From positions 1 to 12,639 of the forward strand of contig QMLK01000008.1 of the NCBI GenBank assembly GCA_003646705.1: 12,639 bases of DNA, in the 5' to 3' direction. The stretch's first letter is position 1. Every line of letters starts with the position of its first letter. Positions 6,563-12,639 of the stretch are shown piece after piece. This stretch comes from Deltaproteobacteria bacterium (lineage in GTDB: Bacteria > Desulfobacterota > B13-G15). Below the pieces are notes generated by a model. It was not told the DNA's origin and did not search any database. It worked only from the letters and a program-made list of their open reading frames with translations. Made by a program: the position numbers and the translations under genes.

Positions 6563-7491
6563 CCTTCCGTTCGCGCGAGGAACTCGGCCAGGTCGAGGAC
6601 TTCCACCCCCTTGGCCCCGACGGCCTTCACCCCTTCAGAGAGCTGGAGCAGACAGCCGGGGCAGGCGGTCACTATCACCTCGGCCCCGGTCCGAAGCAAC
6701 TCCTCCACCCTCCTCCTGGCCAGGGCAGCGCTCACCTGGGGGAAGACCGCCTCAAACCCACCGCCTCCCCCGCAACAGGTGGCCCATTCCCTCGAGGTCT
6801 CCGGCTCGAGCAACTCCACCCCCTCGACCGAACGCAGGAGCTCCCTCGGCTCCTCCGTCACCCCGAGGTAGCGGGCCAGCATGCAGGGGTCGTGATACAC
6901 GACCTTCTTGGGCTGGGGGAGTCGCCTCTTGCCGCCGTCGACCCGCGCGAGATAAGCGGGGAAGGGGACCACCTGGAAAGGGACCTCCCCCATCAGCTCC
7001 TTGAGGGCGTAGGTACAGGAGGGGACCATCCCCACCACCTCCTTGGCCCCCGATCCCTTCAAGGCCTCGATGACCGAGGGGATTCGGGCCGAGAAGTCAC
7101 CCCTGAAGCCCGCGAAGTAGAGAGGGGCACCGCAGCAGGGCTCCTCCGGCCCGAGGTAGGCGATCTTCAGGCCCGCCCTCCGCAGGAGCTCCATCCCGTC
7201 CCTCAACGGGTTCCGCCCTTGGCCGGAGGTGAAGAGGCGGCCCAAGGCCCTGAGGCGTCCCCAAAGGCCCCAGGTGGCCTCCCAATCGATGCCCCTCTCC
7301 TCGGCCCTCTGGGCAAAGGAGAGGAAGCGAGAGGCCCCCTTGAGGTACTGGTAGCCGCAGCCGGCGAAGAAGAGGACCTCCCCCTCGGGCTCAAGACCGA
7401 GGCCTTCGGCCCAGCGGGACCTGTCGATGCCGAAGAGATCCCCGGATGAGAGGATGTTCTCCCTGAGGAACTGCAGGGCCTTGGGTACCAA
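6559..7491 (-). CDS. CCG-domain iron-sulfur protein, LutA/HdrB/GlcF-like
   Basis: This 310-residue protein has two cysteine-rich CCG domains, as found in heterodisulfide reductase HdrB/D, glycolate oxidase GlcF and lactate-utilisation LutA. The first domain uses FAGCGYQY (C45), EEPCCGAP (C119, C120) and VPSCTYA (C159). The second uses HDPCMLARYLG (C203), TCCGGGGGFE (C239, C240) and TACPGCLLQL (C277, C280). Each can hold an iron-sulfur cluster. The N-terminal pair of 4Fe-4S motifs found in full-length GlcF is absent, so the LUD protein encoded just downstream probably supplies them. The start is TTG at 7491, with AAGGAG five bases upstream and 18 nt after pyrB. The stop TGA overlaps the ATG at 6562. 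A role in electron transfer from a 2-hydroxyacid or related dehydrogenase to quinone is inferred; no catalytic flavoprotein is visible here. Confidence 0.85.
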   Translation of the reverse strand: MVPKALQFLRENILSSGDLFGIDRSRWAEGLGLEPEGEVLFFAGCGYQYLKGASRFLSFAQRAEERGIDWEATWGLWGRLRALGRLFTSGQGRNPLRDGMELLRRAGLKIAYLGPEEPCCGAPLYFAGFRGDFSARIPSVIEALKGSGAKEVVGMVPSCTYALKELMGEVPFQVVPFPAYLARVDGGKRRLPQPKKVVYHDPCMLARYLGVTEEPRELLRSVEGVELLEPETSREWATCCGGGGGFEAVFPQVSAALARRRVEELLRTGAEVIVTACPGCLLQLSEGVKAVGAKGVEVLDLAEFLARTEG

Positions 7492-7509
7492 GGAAGCTCC
7501 TTCCCGTTC

Positions 7510-8550
7510 TCAGTAGTGCCAGATCTCACCGCCCACGCGGAAGATCTTGGCGATCAAGGCCACACGCACCCACATGCCGTTGCGAACCTGCCGCCAATAG
7601 ACGGCCCGGCGATCCTGGTCGATCTCCGTGGGAAGTTCCTGCCGCCTCGGCAGAGGGTGCATTATGATGGCATTGGGCTTGAGCAATTGCAAGTATTCGA
7701 CCTTGAAGTGGAAGCGGGAGTAATCGATCCTCTTGGACTCCCCCTCCAGGTCGTATTCGTCTTGGATCCTGGTCATGTAGACGGCGTCCACCTGCGGGAT
7801 CACCTCAGCCAGGTCCTCGCTCTCCTCGAACTCCACCTCGTGTTCCCTGAGGTACTCCTTCAGGTCGTCCTCCATCCGCAGCTCCGGCGGTGAGACGAAG
7901 TAGAGCTTCACCCCCTCGTAGTTCTTCATGAGGTAAGCGAGGGAGCGGACGGTCCTCCCCCTCTTGAGGTCACCGACCAGGGCGATCTTCTTGCCGTCGA
8001 TACCCCCCTGGTCCTCGAAGGAACGGTGAAGGGTGTAGATGTCGAGCAGGGCCTGGGTCGGGTGCTGATCCCGGCCCGAACCCGCGTTGATCACGGGGAC
8101 GGGCCGACCGCTGTTGTTGAGCAAGAAGGCGATCCTTTCGGCGAAGCCCGGCTCCGGGTAGCGCATGATGATGAGGTCCACGTAACTGGAGAAGGTCCTC
8201 ACGGTGTCCTCCGGGGTCTCCCCCTTGACCTCTGAAGAGGTGGAGGTGTCGCGGACCTCGGAGCACTGCATCCCCAGGATCTGGCAGGCCGACATGAAGG
8301 AGAGGAAGGTGCGCGTGGAGGGCTGCACGAAGTAGAGCATGGCCCTTCGGCCCTGAAGGAGGGATAGCAGGAACCTCGTGCCCTCGTTGCTCTTGGCGAT
8401 CTGGCGGATGCGGGTGGCGAGATTGCAGATCTCGTCGAGGAACCCCCTGTCGAACTGCTGGGCCATGATCACATGGTAGATGTTGCCGTCACGCATGAAG
8501 AAGGCCTTCTTCTGGCTTCCCCTCAACCTCTTGAAGCTCTCCCAATCCAT
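7510..8550 (-). CDS. pyrB: Aspartate carbamoyltransferase catalytic chain
   Basis: ATCase joins carbamoyl phosphate and aspartate in the first committed step of pyrimidine synthesis. At 346 aa it is longer than most catalytic chains (about 310), with an N-terminal extension ahead of the carbamoyl-phosphate domain. The carbamoyl-phosphate loop PSTRTF spans residues 77-82, with S78, T79, R80 and T81. The 80s-loop lysine fits K109 in SSEVKGET, the conserved arginine R130 in IMRYP, and HPTQALLDIYT has H163 and Q166. GDLKRGRTVRSLA and TRIQDEY (R261) follow. HPLPRR at 298-303 marks aspartate rather than ornithine specificity (ornithine enzymes have HCLP). The ATG at 8550 is preceded by GAGGGGGG and lies 6 nt after the kinase stop. 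No pyrI, pyrC or PyrR binding site is seen. The neighbouring genes are unrelated to pyrimidine synthesis. Confidence 0.93.
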   Translation of the reverse strand: MDWESFKRLRGSQKKAFFMRDGNIYHVIMAQQFDRGFLDEICNLATRIRQIAKSNEGTRFLLSLLQGRRAMLYFVQPSTRTFLSFMSACQILGMQCSEVRDTSTSSEVKGETPEDTVRTFSSYVDLIIMRYPEPGFAERIAFLLNNSGRPVPVINAGSGRDQHPTQALLDIYTLHRSFEDQGGIDGKKIALVGDLKRGRTVRSLAYLMKNYEGVKLYFVSPPELRMEDDLKEYLREHEVEFEESEDLAEVIPQVDAVYMTRIQDEYDLEGESKRIDYSRFHFKVEYLQLLKPNAIIMHPLPRRQELPTEIDQDRRAVYWRQVRNGMWVRVALIAKIFRVGGEIWHY

Positions 8551-8556
8551 CCCCCC

Positions 8557-10656
8557 TCACCTCCTTACGGGCAGCTCGATGATGAAACGGGTCCCCCGGG
8601 GATGGTTGTCCCTCACGCGGACGAAGCCGTTGTGGTCGGCCACGATGGAGCTGACAATGGCCAGACCCAGGCCTGTGCCCGATCCCTTGGTGGAGAAGTA
8701 GGGTTCGAAGAGCTTCGGCTTGTCCTCGTCGGGGACCCCACAGCCGTCGTCCCTCACCTCCAGGGTTATCATCTGTAGCGATGGGTTGTAACGGGTCTCC
8801 ACCTCTACGGTCCCTGAGCCGTTCACGGCGGCCACGGCGTTGTCCAAGAGGTTCATCATCACTCGCTTCATCCCCTCACGGTCGAGCTTGCAAGGCGGCA
8901 AGGCGGGATCGGGGGAGAAGCTAAAGGCCACCTCACGGTGGGCCTCGCGGTACAGGACCAAGCTCTCCCTGACGATCTCGTTCAGGTCGTTAAGGGTTGG
9001 GTTGACGGAGGGCATCCGGGCGAATTGGCTGAATTCGTTGACCAGTCCCTTGAGCTCCTTCACCTGCTGGATGATGGTGCTGGTGCACTCCTCGAAGACC
9101 TTCTTGTCGCCGAGGATTCGATCCTTGTATCGGCGATAGATCCTCTCGGCCGACAGTTGAATGGGGGTCAAGGGGTTCTTTATCTCGTGGGCGATCCTCC
9201 TGGCCACCTCTCGCCAAGCGGCCAGCCGCTGCATCTTGACCAAATGGGTCAGGTCGTCGAAGACGGCCACCATCCCCAAGTACTCCCCCCGCTCGTCCCG
9301 CATGGCGTTCAAGCTCACCCGCACCGTGACCACCTTGCCGTCGATGGAGAGCTCCGTCTGGCGTTCCACCCGACGACTACCCGAGGCGTTCATCTCCCTG
9401 ATGAGCTCCCTGGCGATCTTCCTGAAGGCCGGTTTCATCGCCTCCCTGTAGTAGCGGCCCAGGACCTCCGAGGCCTTGACCTCGAGCATCTCCTCAGCGG
9501 CCTGGTTGATGGTGGTGATGCGGCCCCGTTTGTCGAAGGAGATCACCCCCGCGGAGACGTTCTCCAGGACCACCTCTATGTACCTACGCCTCTCCTGGAG
9601 GGCCTCCTGGCTCCTCTTCAGGTCCTGGGTCATGCGGTTGAAGGCCTCCACCAAGGCCCCGATCTCGTCCGAGGAGGTCACCTGCAGCTTGAAGTCGAGG
9701 TCCCCTTCGGCCACCCTGCGAGTCCCCTCCACCAAGCGCCCCACCGGCACGGTGATCTCCTTGGCCAGTCGCAACCCGAACCAGATGGCCGAGAAGATGA
9801 TGAGCAGGGTGATGGTCAGAAGGAGCAACAGGTAGTTGAGGGTGATGGGCCTCTTGAGGATCTGAGAGCGCTTGTAGTCGACGAAGGCCTTGGAGATGTC
9901 CCGCATCTTGGAGAGGACCCCTTCGGGGACGTAATGGCCGGCCACCACAGCCCGGCCCCCCTTCCCGTAGCCGCCCCAGACCATCTCCCCGGAACGGAAG
10001 GGGGTGACCTTGGTGGCCTCCTTCCCCTTCAGGATCTCCTCCACCAACTCCTTGGGAGGTCTGAGGCCTTCGGGGAGGTCCTTAGAGGAGACCCGCTGTA
10101 ACAGCTTGCCCTTGGCGTCGAAGAGGCCCATCCAACTGAGGCCGTACTCCGCCCTCCTCCGCTCCCATCCCTTGAGGGTCGAAGGTGGCGAAGTGGCCAT
10201 CCTCCGGCTCCAGTGGACGGTATCTGCGGCCAGATCTCGATAGTAGAGCTGGGCGACCTCCAAGGCCCCCTGCAGCGACCTCTCCACCTGGGCGCTGAAC
10301 CAGCTCTCCACGCTCCGGGTGATGAAGAGGGCCGAGATGAAGAAGAGGAGCATGGCCGGGACCAGCGACAGCAGGATGAAGGCCATCACCAACTTCGTCC
10401 GCAGCCGTGAGCCGAGGAGCCCCCTTCGGCGCTCCAGCATAAGCTTCACCAGGTTCCTGATGACGAGGAAGATGAGCAAAAGCAGCAGGATCAGGTTGAC
10501 GTTGAGGATGGTGAAGAAGAAGATGTTGCTGCCCGCAGGGCTCTCCGCCCCTCGCAGGTGGACCTCTAAGAAGGTGATCCCCACGATGAAGAAGGCCACC
10601 AAGAGGATGATGTAGAACTCCCTGCGCCTCTTCTGCCGCTCCCTCTCGTCTATCAT
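8557..10656 (-). CDS. NtrY-like membrane sensor histidine kinase
   Basis: The 699-aa kinase has the NtrY layout. Membrane helices lie at about 15-32, 44-68, 88-112 and 273-294. An extracytoplasmic sensor region spans 113-272. HAMP is at about 293-350 (ITVPVGRLVEGTRRVAEGDL) and PAS at about 357-470. The HisKA domain has the phospho-accepting H490 in RIAHEIKNPLTPIQLSAERI, the typical NtrY/NtrB-type H-box. The ATPase domain has N box NLLDNAV (602-608), G1 DDGCGVP (636-642), F box FEPYFSTK and G2 GTGLGLAI. NtrY-type kinases normally pair with a sigma-54 activator of the NtrX/NtrC class. None is adjacent here, since pyrB follows after 6 nt. The ATG at 10654-10656 overlaps the DUF4390 stop as ATGA. 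A link to nitrogen status is only a family-based guess. Confidence 0.92.
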   Translation of the reverse strand: MIDERERQKRRREFYIILLVAFFIVGITFLEVHLRGAESPAGSNIFFFTILNVNLILLLLLIFLVIRNLVKLMLERRRGLLGSRLRTKLVMAFILLSLVPAMLLFFISALFITRSVESWFSAQVERSLQGALEVAQLYYRDLAADTVHWSRRMATSPPSTLKGWERRRAEYGLSWMGLFDAKGKLLQRVSSKDLPEGLRPPKELVEEILKGKEATKVTPFRSGEMVWGGYGKGGRAVVAGHYVPEGVLSKMRDISKAFVDYKRSQILKRPITLNYLLLLLTITLLIIFSAIWFGLRLAKEITVPVGRLVEGTRRVAEGDLDFKLQVTSSDEIGALVEAFNRMTQDLKRSQEALQERRRYIEVVLENVSAGVISFDKRGRITTINQAAEEMLEVKASEVLGRYYREAMKPAFRKIARELIREMNASGSRRVERQTELSIDGKVVTVRVSLNAMRDERGEYLGMVAVFDDLTHLVKMQRLAAWREVARRIAHEIKNPLTPIQLSAERIYRRYKDRILGDKKVFEECTSTIIQQVKELKGLVNEFSQFARMPSVNPTLNDLNEIVRESLVLYREAHREVAFSFSPDPALPPCKLDREGMKRVMMNLLDNAVAAVNGSGTVEVETRYNPSLQMITLEVRDDGCGVPDEDKPKLFEPYFSTKGSGTGLGLAIVSSIVADHNGFVRVRDNHPRGTRFIIELPVRR

Positions 10657-11246
10657 CGGACTTCCGCAAAGGAGGGGCCTTGCAGCCCAAGCAACAGCCT
10701 CTTACCCTTTATGGTGAACTCGCAGAGGTAGGATATGGTCCTCTTCCCCAGGCCGAAAAGGGACTTGAGGAAGAAGAAGGGCCAAAGGTGAGGCCTCTTC
10801 AGCCCTATCTTGGCCTTCAGCTTGAGCCTGTAGTGACCGCTTTTGAGGTCCTCTATCCTCGTGAGGGGAAGGGAACACACCCTGGCCATCTGGGCCTTGG
10901 CCTCCTCAAGGCTCTTGAAGGAGAGGGTCCTGCCCTCCTCCTCCAGCACCAGGGAGTAAACGCCCTTGAGGTTGTCGTAAAAGAGGCGGTGGCGAAAGCT
11001 GCACTTCAAGATCCTCTTGTCCGGCCACCAGGCCCGCCTCCGGTAAAGCCTCAGCGAAAAGTCGCAGATCAGGGGCACACCGGCCTTCAGGGACTCCTCC
11101 AGCCCCTCAGGGAAGGCGTTCCTTAGGTAAAACTCCACCAACAGCTTGCCGTCCTTGGAACCGAGGGAGAAGCTCCTAAGCCCGGTCCTGGCTGCCCCCA
11201 GGGGGGCGGCCATCAACAGGGCCAACAAAAGGGCGAGAATCCTCAT
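10653..11246 (-). CDS. DUF4390 family secreted/periplasmic protein
   Basis: This 197-residue protein starts with a clear signal peptide, MRILALLLALLMAAPLGAA, with a likely cleavage after ALGAA-type small residues near 19. The mature part begins RTGLRSFSLGSKDGKLLVEF and is basic and beta-rich, with FYDNLKGVYSL and LTRIEDLKSGHYRLKLKAKI. I recognise it as DUF4390, a family of unknown function commonly encoded directly upstream of an NtrY-like kinase, as here (4-nt ATGA overlap). ATG 11246 is chosen because the signal peptide starts there and AAAGGA lies just upstream. A longer frame would begin inside rnpB. A role in supplying or modulating the extracytoplasmic signal of the kinase is a guess from gene order. 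Confidence 0.8.
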   Translation of the reverse strand: MRILALLLALLMAAPLGAARTGLRSFSLGSKDGKLLVEFYLRNAFPEGLEESLKAGVPLICDFSLRLYRRRAWWPDKRILKCSFRHRLFYDNLKGVYSLVLEEEGRTLSFKSLEEAKAQMARVCSLPLTRIEDLKSGHYRLKLKAKIGLKRPHLWPFFFLKSLFGLGKRTISYLCEFTIKGKRLLLGLQGPSFAEVR

Positions 11247-11249
11247 GGG

Positions 11250-11266
11250 TCCTTTGGCGGCCAAGG
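11250..11266 (-). promoter_or_regulatory. Possible hairpin covering the DUF4390 ribosome-binding site
   Basis: On the minus strand CCTTGG-CCG-CCAAAGG can pair as a 6-bp stem with one bulged A, between the end of rnpB and the DUF4390 ATG. The 3' arm contains the AAAGG of the ribosome-binding site, so folding would hide it. No T-run follows, so it is a poor terminator candidate for rnpB. It is visible as a sequence pattern only; function is speculative. Confidence 0.25.
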
Positions 11267-11278
11267 GCAGCAGGGACC

Positions 11279-11641
11279 GCGCGGGCCATAAGCCGAGTTC
11301 TGTCCCCTCCCCTTGAGGAGGGTGGTGGTCATTCATCTGGGACATGCGTTACCGCATGCCTCCTGCGACCTACCCGAGGGCATAGGGCGGGCCACCCTCT
11401 CGCCCTCCTATTCGGTCTTGCTCCGGATGGGGTTTGCCAAGCCAAGGAGGTCGCCCTCCTTGCTGGTGAGCTCTTACCTCACCCTTTCACCCTTACCCCT
11501 ACCCAGGGGTAGGGGCGGTCTGGTTTCTGTGGCACTTTCCTGACCCCTGCCGGGGCAGTCGCCGTTAGCGACCATCCTGCCCTCTGGAGCTCGGACTTTC
11601 CTCTGGCCCCCAAAGGGGCCAGCGACCACCTGACCCGCTTC
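11279..11641 (-). ncRNA. rnpB: RNase P RNA, bacterial type A
   Basis: The minus strand contains all main conserved blocks of bacterial RNase P RNA, the ribozyme that trims tRNA 5' leaders. GAGGAAAGTCCG lies at 11603-11592 and GGTGAAAGGGTGAGGTAAGAG, with closing CTCACC, at about 11491-11465. AGATGAATGACCACC is at 11338-11324, and ACAGAACTCGGCTTA (3' strand of P4) at 11303-11289. Helix P1 pairs GCGGGTC near 11639-11633 with GGCCCGC at 11287-11281, which fixes both ends to within a few bases and gives about 363 nt. Hairpins with GTAA and GCGA tetraloops fit the usual GNRA loops. It looks intact. The 5' part overlaps the end of the RNase HI frame and the 3' end lies about 33 nt before the DUF4390 ATG. 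I could find no convincing -10/-35 or terminator, so processing from a longer transcript is possible. Confidence 0.96.
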
Positions 11642-12035
11642 TCCCTGCTGCCTCCTTGGCCATTCGATCTGCCTCGCGATTCTCCTCGCGAGGGATGTGT
11701 TTTATGCGCCAAGAGGAAAAGCCCTCGAGCAACCGCTGCACCCGCCTGTGGAGCTGTCGCAACTGCTCGCTCCGGACCTTATAGGCCCCCTCCAACTGCT
11801 TGGTCACCAACAGGGAATCGGTGAGGATCAACACATCCTTCCATCCCCTCCTCTTGGCCTCCTCCAGGCCCCTTATCAGGGCCTTGTACTCGGCTTGGTT
11901 GTTGGTCACCCTGCCGAGATACTCCCCACACTTGAATATAAGCCTTCCCTCCCCGTCTTTCAGCACCACGCCCGCCCCACCATCTCCGGGGTTCCCAAGG
12001 GATGCCCCGTCCACATAGAGGACCCCATCAGCCAT
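11565..12035 (-). CDS. rnhA: Ribonuclease HI family protein
   Basis: RNase HI removes RNA from RNA-DNA hybrids. All four metal-binding acidic residues are present: D9 in YVDGASLGNPG, E49 in NNQAEYKAL, D73 in LTDSLLV, and D123 in REENREADRMA. This resembles the short RNase HI group without the basic handle of the E. coli enzyme. The recognisable domain ends near residue 131 (MAKEAAGR). No stop follows, and the frame runs on for about 25 residues into the rnpB gene, ending at TAA 11565-11567 inside the RNase P RNA. The extra tail is rich in Gly, Ser and Pro and looks like translated structural RNA rather than conserved protein. The ATG at 12035 is preceded by AAGGGGGAAG and overlaps the zinc-ribbon gene stop by 8 nt. 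Confidence 0.92.
   Translation of the reverse strand: MADGVLYVDGASLGNPGDGGAGVVLKDGEGRLIFKCGEYLGRVTNNQAEYKALIRGLEEAKRRGWKDVLILTDSLLVTKQLEGAYKVRSEQLRQLHRRVQRLLEGFSSWRIKHIPREENREADRMAKEAAGRSGSGGRWPLWGPEESPSSRGQDGR
11673..11692 (-). other. Perfect inverted repeat just upstream of rnpB
   Basis: CTCGCGA-GGAGAA-TCGCGAG forms a 7-bp perfect stem with a 6-nt loop, ending about 31 nt before the 5' end of rnpB and inside the last codons of the conserved RNase HI domain (coding for part of REENREAD). It could mark a processing or control point between the mRNA and the RNase P RNA, but it may only reflect Glu/Arg codon choice. Confidence 0.25.
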
Positions 12036-12639
12036 CTTCCCCCTTCCAATAGAGGATGCGCTGGCAGTTGGGACAGGTGAAGAGCCTCTCGTTCTTGAGG
12101 ACCTCGTTGTAGAGCTGGGGCGGTATGTGGACGTAACAGCCCTGACAGGCCTCGTCCTTCACCAGGGCGATGGCCATCCCCCTCTTCTCCTTCAGCTTGT
12201 TGTACATGGAGAAGAGTTCCGGGGTGACCTTCCTGCAGAGCTCCTCTTTCTCCCTCTGCCATGCCAGGACCTGCTCCTCGAGCCGCTTGTGACGCTCCTC
12301 GAGCTCCTCGATCAACCCCTGGAATCGCTCCCTCTGCCGCTTCACCTCCTGCTGCAGGGAACGGAGTCCCTCCTGTTTGGCGTCGAGCTCCTCCAGGATG
12401 GTCAGAATCTCCTCCTCCATCTGGCTTGAGGTCTGCTCCGCCCACTCTATTTCGTGCAACACCGCCTCGTACTCCTTGTTGGTCTTCACCTCCAGAAGAC
12501 GGATCTTGGACCGTTTGATCCGCTCCCTGTTCTCCTCCACCTCCCGCTCCAGGGACCGGCGCCTCCTCTCCAGCTCCTCTATCTCCTCCTGGGCCCTCCT
12601 GAGCCTCTCCTCCTGTTCCTCGATCTGTCGCTCGAGGTC
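12028..12639 (-). CDS. Coiled-coil zinc-ribbon (C4-type, DUF164/zf-RING_7) protein, N-terminus outside the window
   Basis: The frame is open to the right edge, so the first residues are missing; 203 codons are visible. Most of it is a long charged coiled coil, including the family hallmark VKTNKEYEAVLHEIE. It ends in a zinc ribbon, CQGC and, about 20 residues later, CPNC (visible residues 165, 168, 189 and 192), with the typical IPPQLYNEV between the cysteine pairs. This is the C4-type zinc-ribbon family that includes chlamydial CT398 and mycobacterial Rv2229c. Its biochemical role is not settled; nucleic-acid binding or an adaptor role has been suggested. From memory, related genes lie beside RNase HI genes in actinobacteria too, so the adjacency may be meaningful. 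Its TGA stop lies within the first codons of rnhA (8-nt overlap), implying coupled translation. Confidence 0.88.
   Translation of the reverse strand, partial: DLERQIEEQEERLRRAQEEIEELERRRRSLEREVEENRERIKRSKIRLLEVKTNKEYEAVLHEIEWAEQTSSQMEEEILTILEELDAKQEGLRSLQQEVKRQRERFQGLIEELEERHKRLEEQVLAWQREKEELCRKVTPELFSMYNKLKEKRGMAIALVKDEACQGCYVHIPPQLYNEVLKNERLFTCPNCQRILYWKGEDG

Noticed and set aside
8938..10101. Long plus-strand open frame of 387 codons opposite the histidine kinase gene
   Set aside because: It lies wholly antisense to a gene with unmistakable kinase motifs. Its composition (many His, Gly, Pro, Leu, Asp and Gln) is typical of a GC-rich shadow frame, and it shows no domain.
11247..11345. N-terminal extension of the DUF4390 protein starting within rnpB
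   Set aside because: It would translate the 3' end of the RNase P RNA. The signal peptide begins exactly at ATG 11246 with its own ribosome-binding site.
11479..11543. Strong G/C-rich hairpin CCCCTACCC-AG-GGGTAGGGG considered as a terminator
   Set aside because: It falls inside rnpB where a helix of the specificity domain is expected, and no T-run follows.
1..12639. CRISPR arrays, insertion sequences, att sites, tRNA genes, toxin-antitoxin or defence genes
   Set aside because: No regularly spaced repeats, transposase, integrase or tRNA cloverleaf was recognised by eye. Almost every base is accounted for by housekeeping or metabolic genes.

Overview
The window is GC-rich, gene-dense bacterial chromosome. 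Arginine AGG and isoleucine ATA codons are frequent, TTG starts are common, and there are almost no intergenic gaps. The gene set suggests an anaerobic, possibly thermophilic Desulfobacterota-like (former Deltaproteobacteria) or NC10/Nitrospirae-type organism: an NtrY-type kinase beside a DUF4390 protein, a LutA/LutB-like iron-sulfur pair, MenA-like and UbiE-like quinone enzymes, and a type A RNase P RNA. This placement is inferred from gene content and codon use, not from a search.

Layout. The plus strand (1-2351) carries the 3' end of a slipin/stomatin gene, an EamA-type transporter and a MenA-like UbiA prenyltransferase. The rest, 12639 down to 2300, is one nearly gapless minus-strand array. 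In transcription order it holds a coiled-coil zinc-ribbon protein (cut by the window edge), RNase HI, RNase P RNA (rnpB), a secreted DUF4390 protein, an NtrY-like histidine kinase, aspartate carbamoyltransferase (pyrB), a CCG-domain (LutA/HdrB-like) protein, a LUD-domain 4Fe-4S (LutB-like) protein, a UbiE/MenG-like methyltransferase, mnmA and mtaB. The two gene blocks converge and their 3' ends overlap by 52 bp.

How the genes fit together. MenA-like prenyltransferase and UbiE-like methyltransferase are the prenylation and C-methylation steps of menaquinone synthesis. The CCG and LUD/4Fe-4S proteins look like an electron-transfer pair of a 2-hydroxyacid (lactate/glycolate-like) oxidation system that could feed the quinone pool. 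MnmA and MtaB both thiolate tRNA anticodon loops, at positions 34 and 37. RNase HI and rnpB form a small RNA-metabolism group.

Most of this is housekeeping. I saw no CRISPR array, transposon, phage, toxin-antitoxin or defence locus, and no tRNA gene. The most interesting points are: (i) an in-frame amber codon near the 5' end of the LUD/4Fe-4S gene, downstream of an ATG that overlaps the preceding stop codon; (ii) the RNase HI reading frame running about 77 nt into the 5' part of rnpB on the same strand; and (iii) rnpB embedded in a protein operon with no recognisable promoter or terminator of its own.
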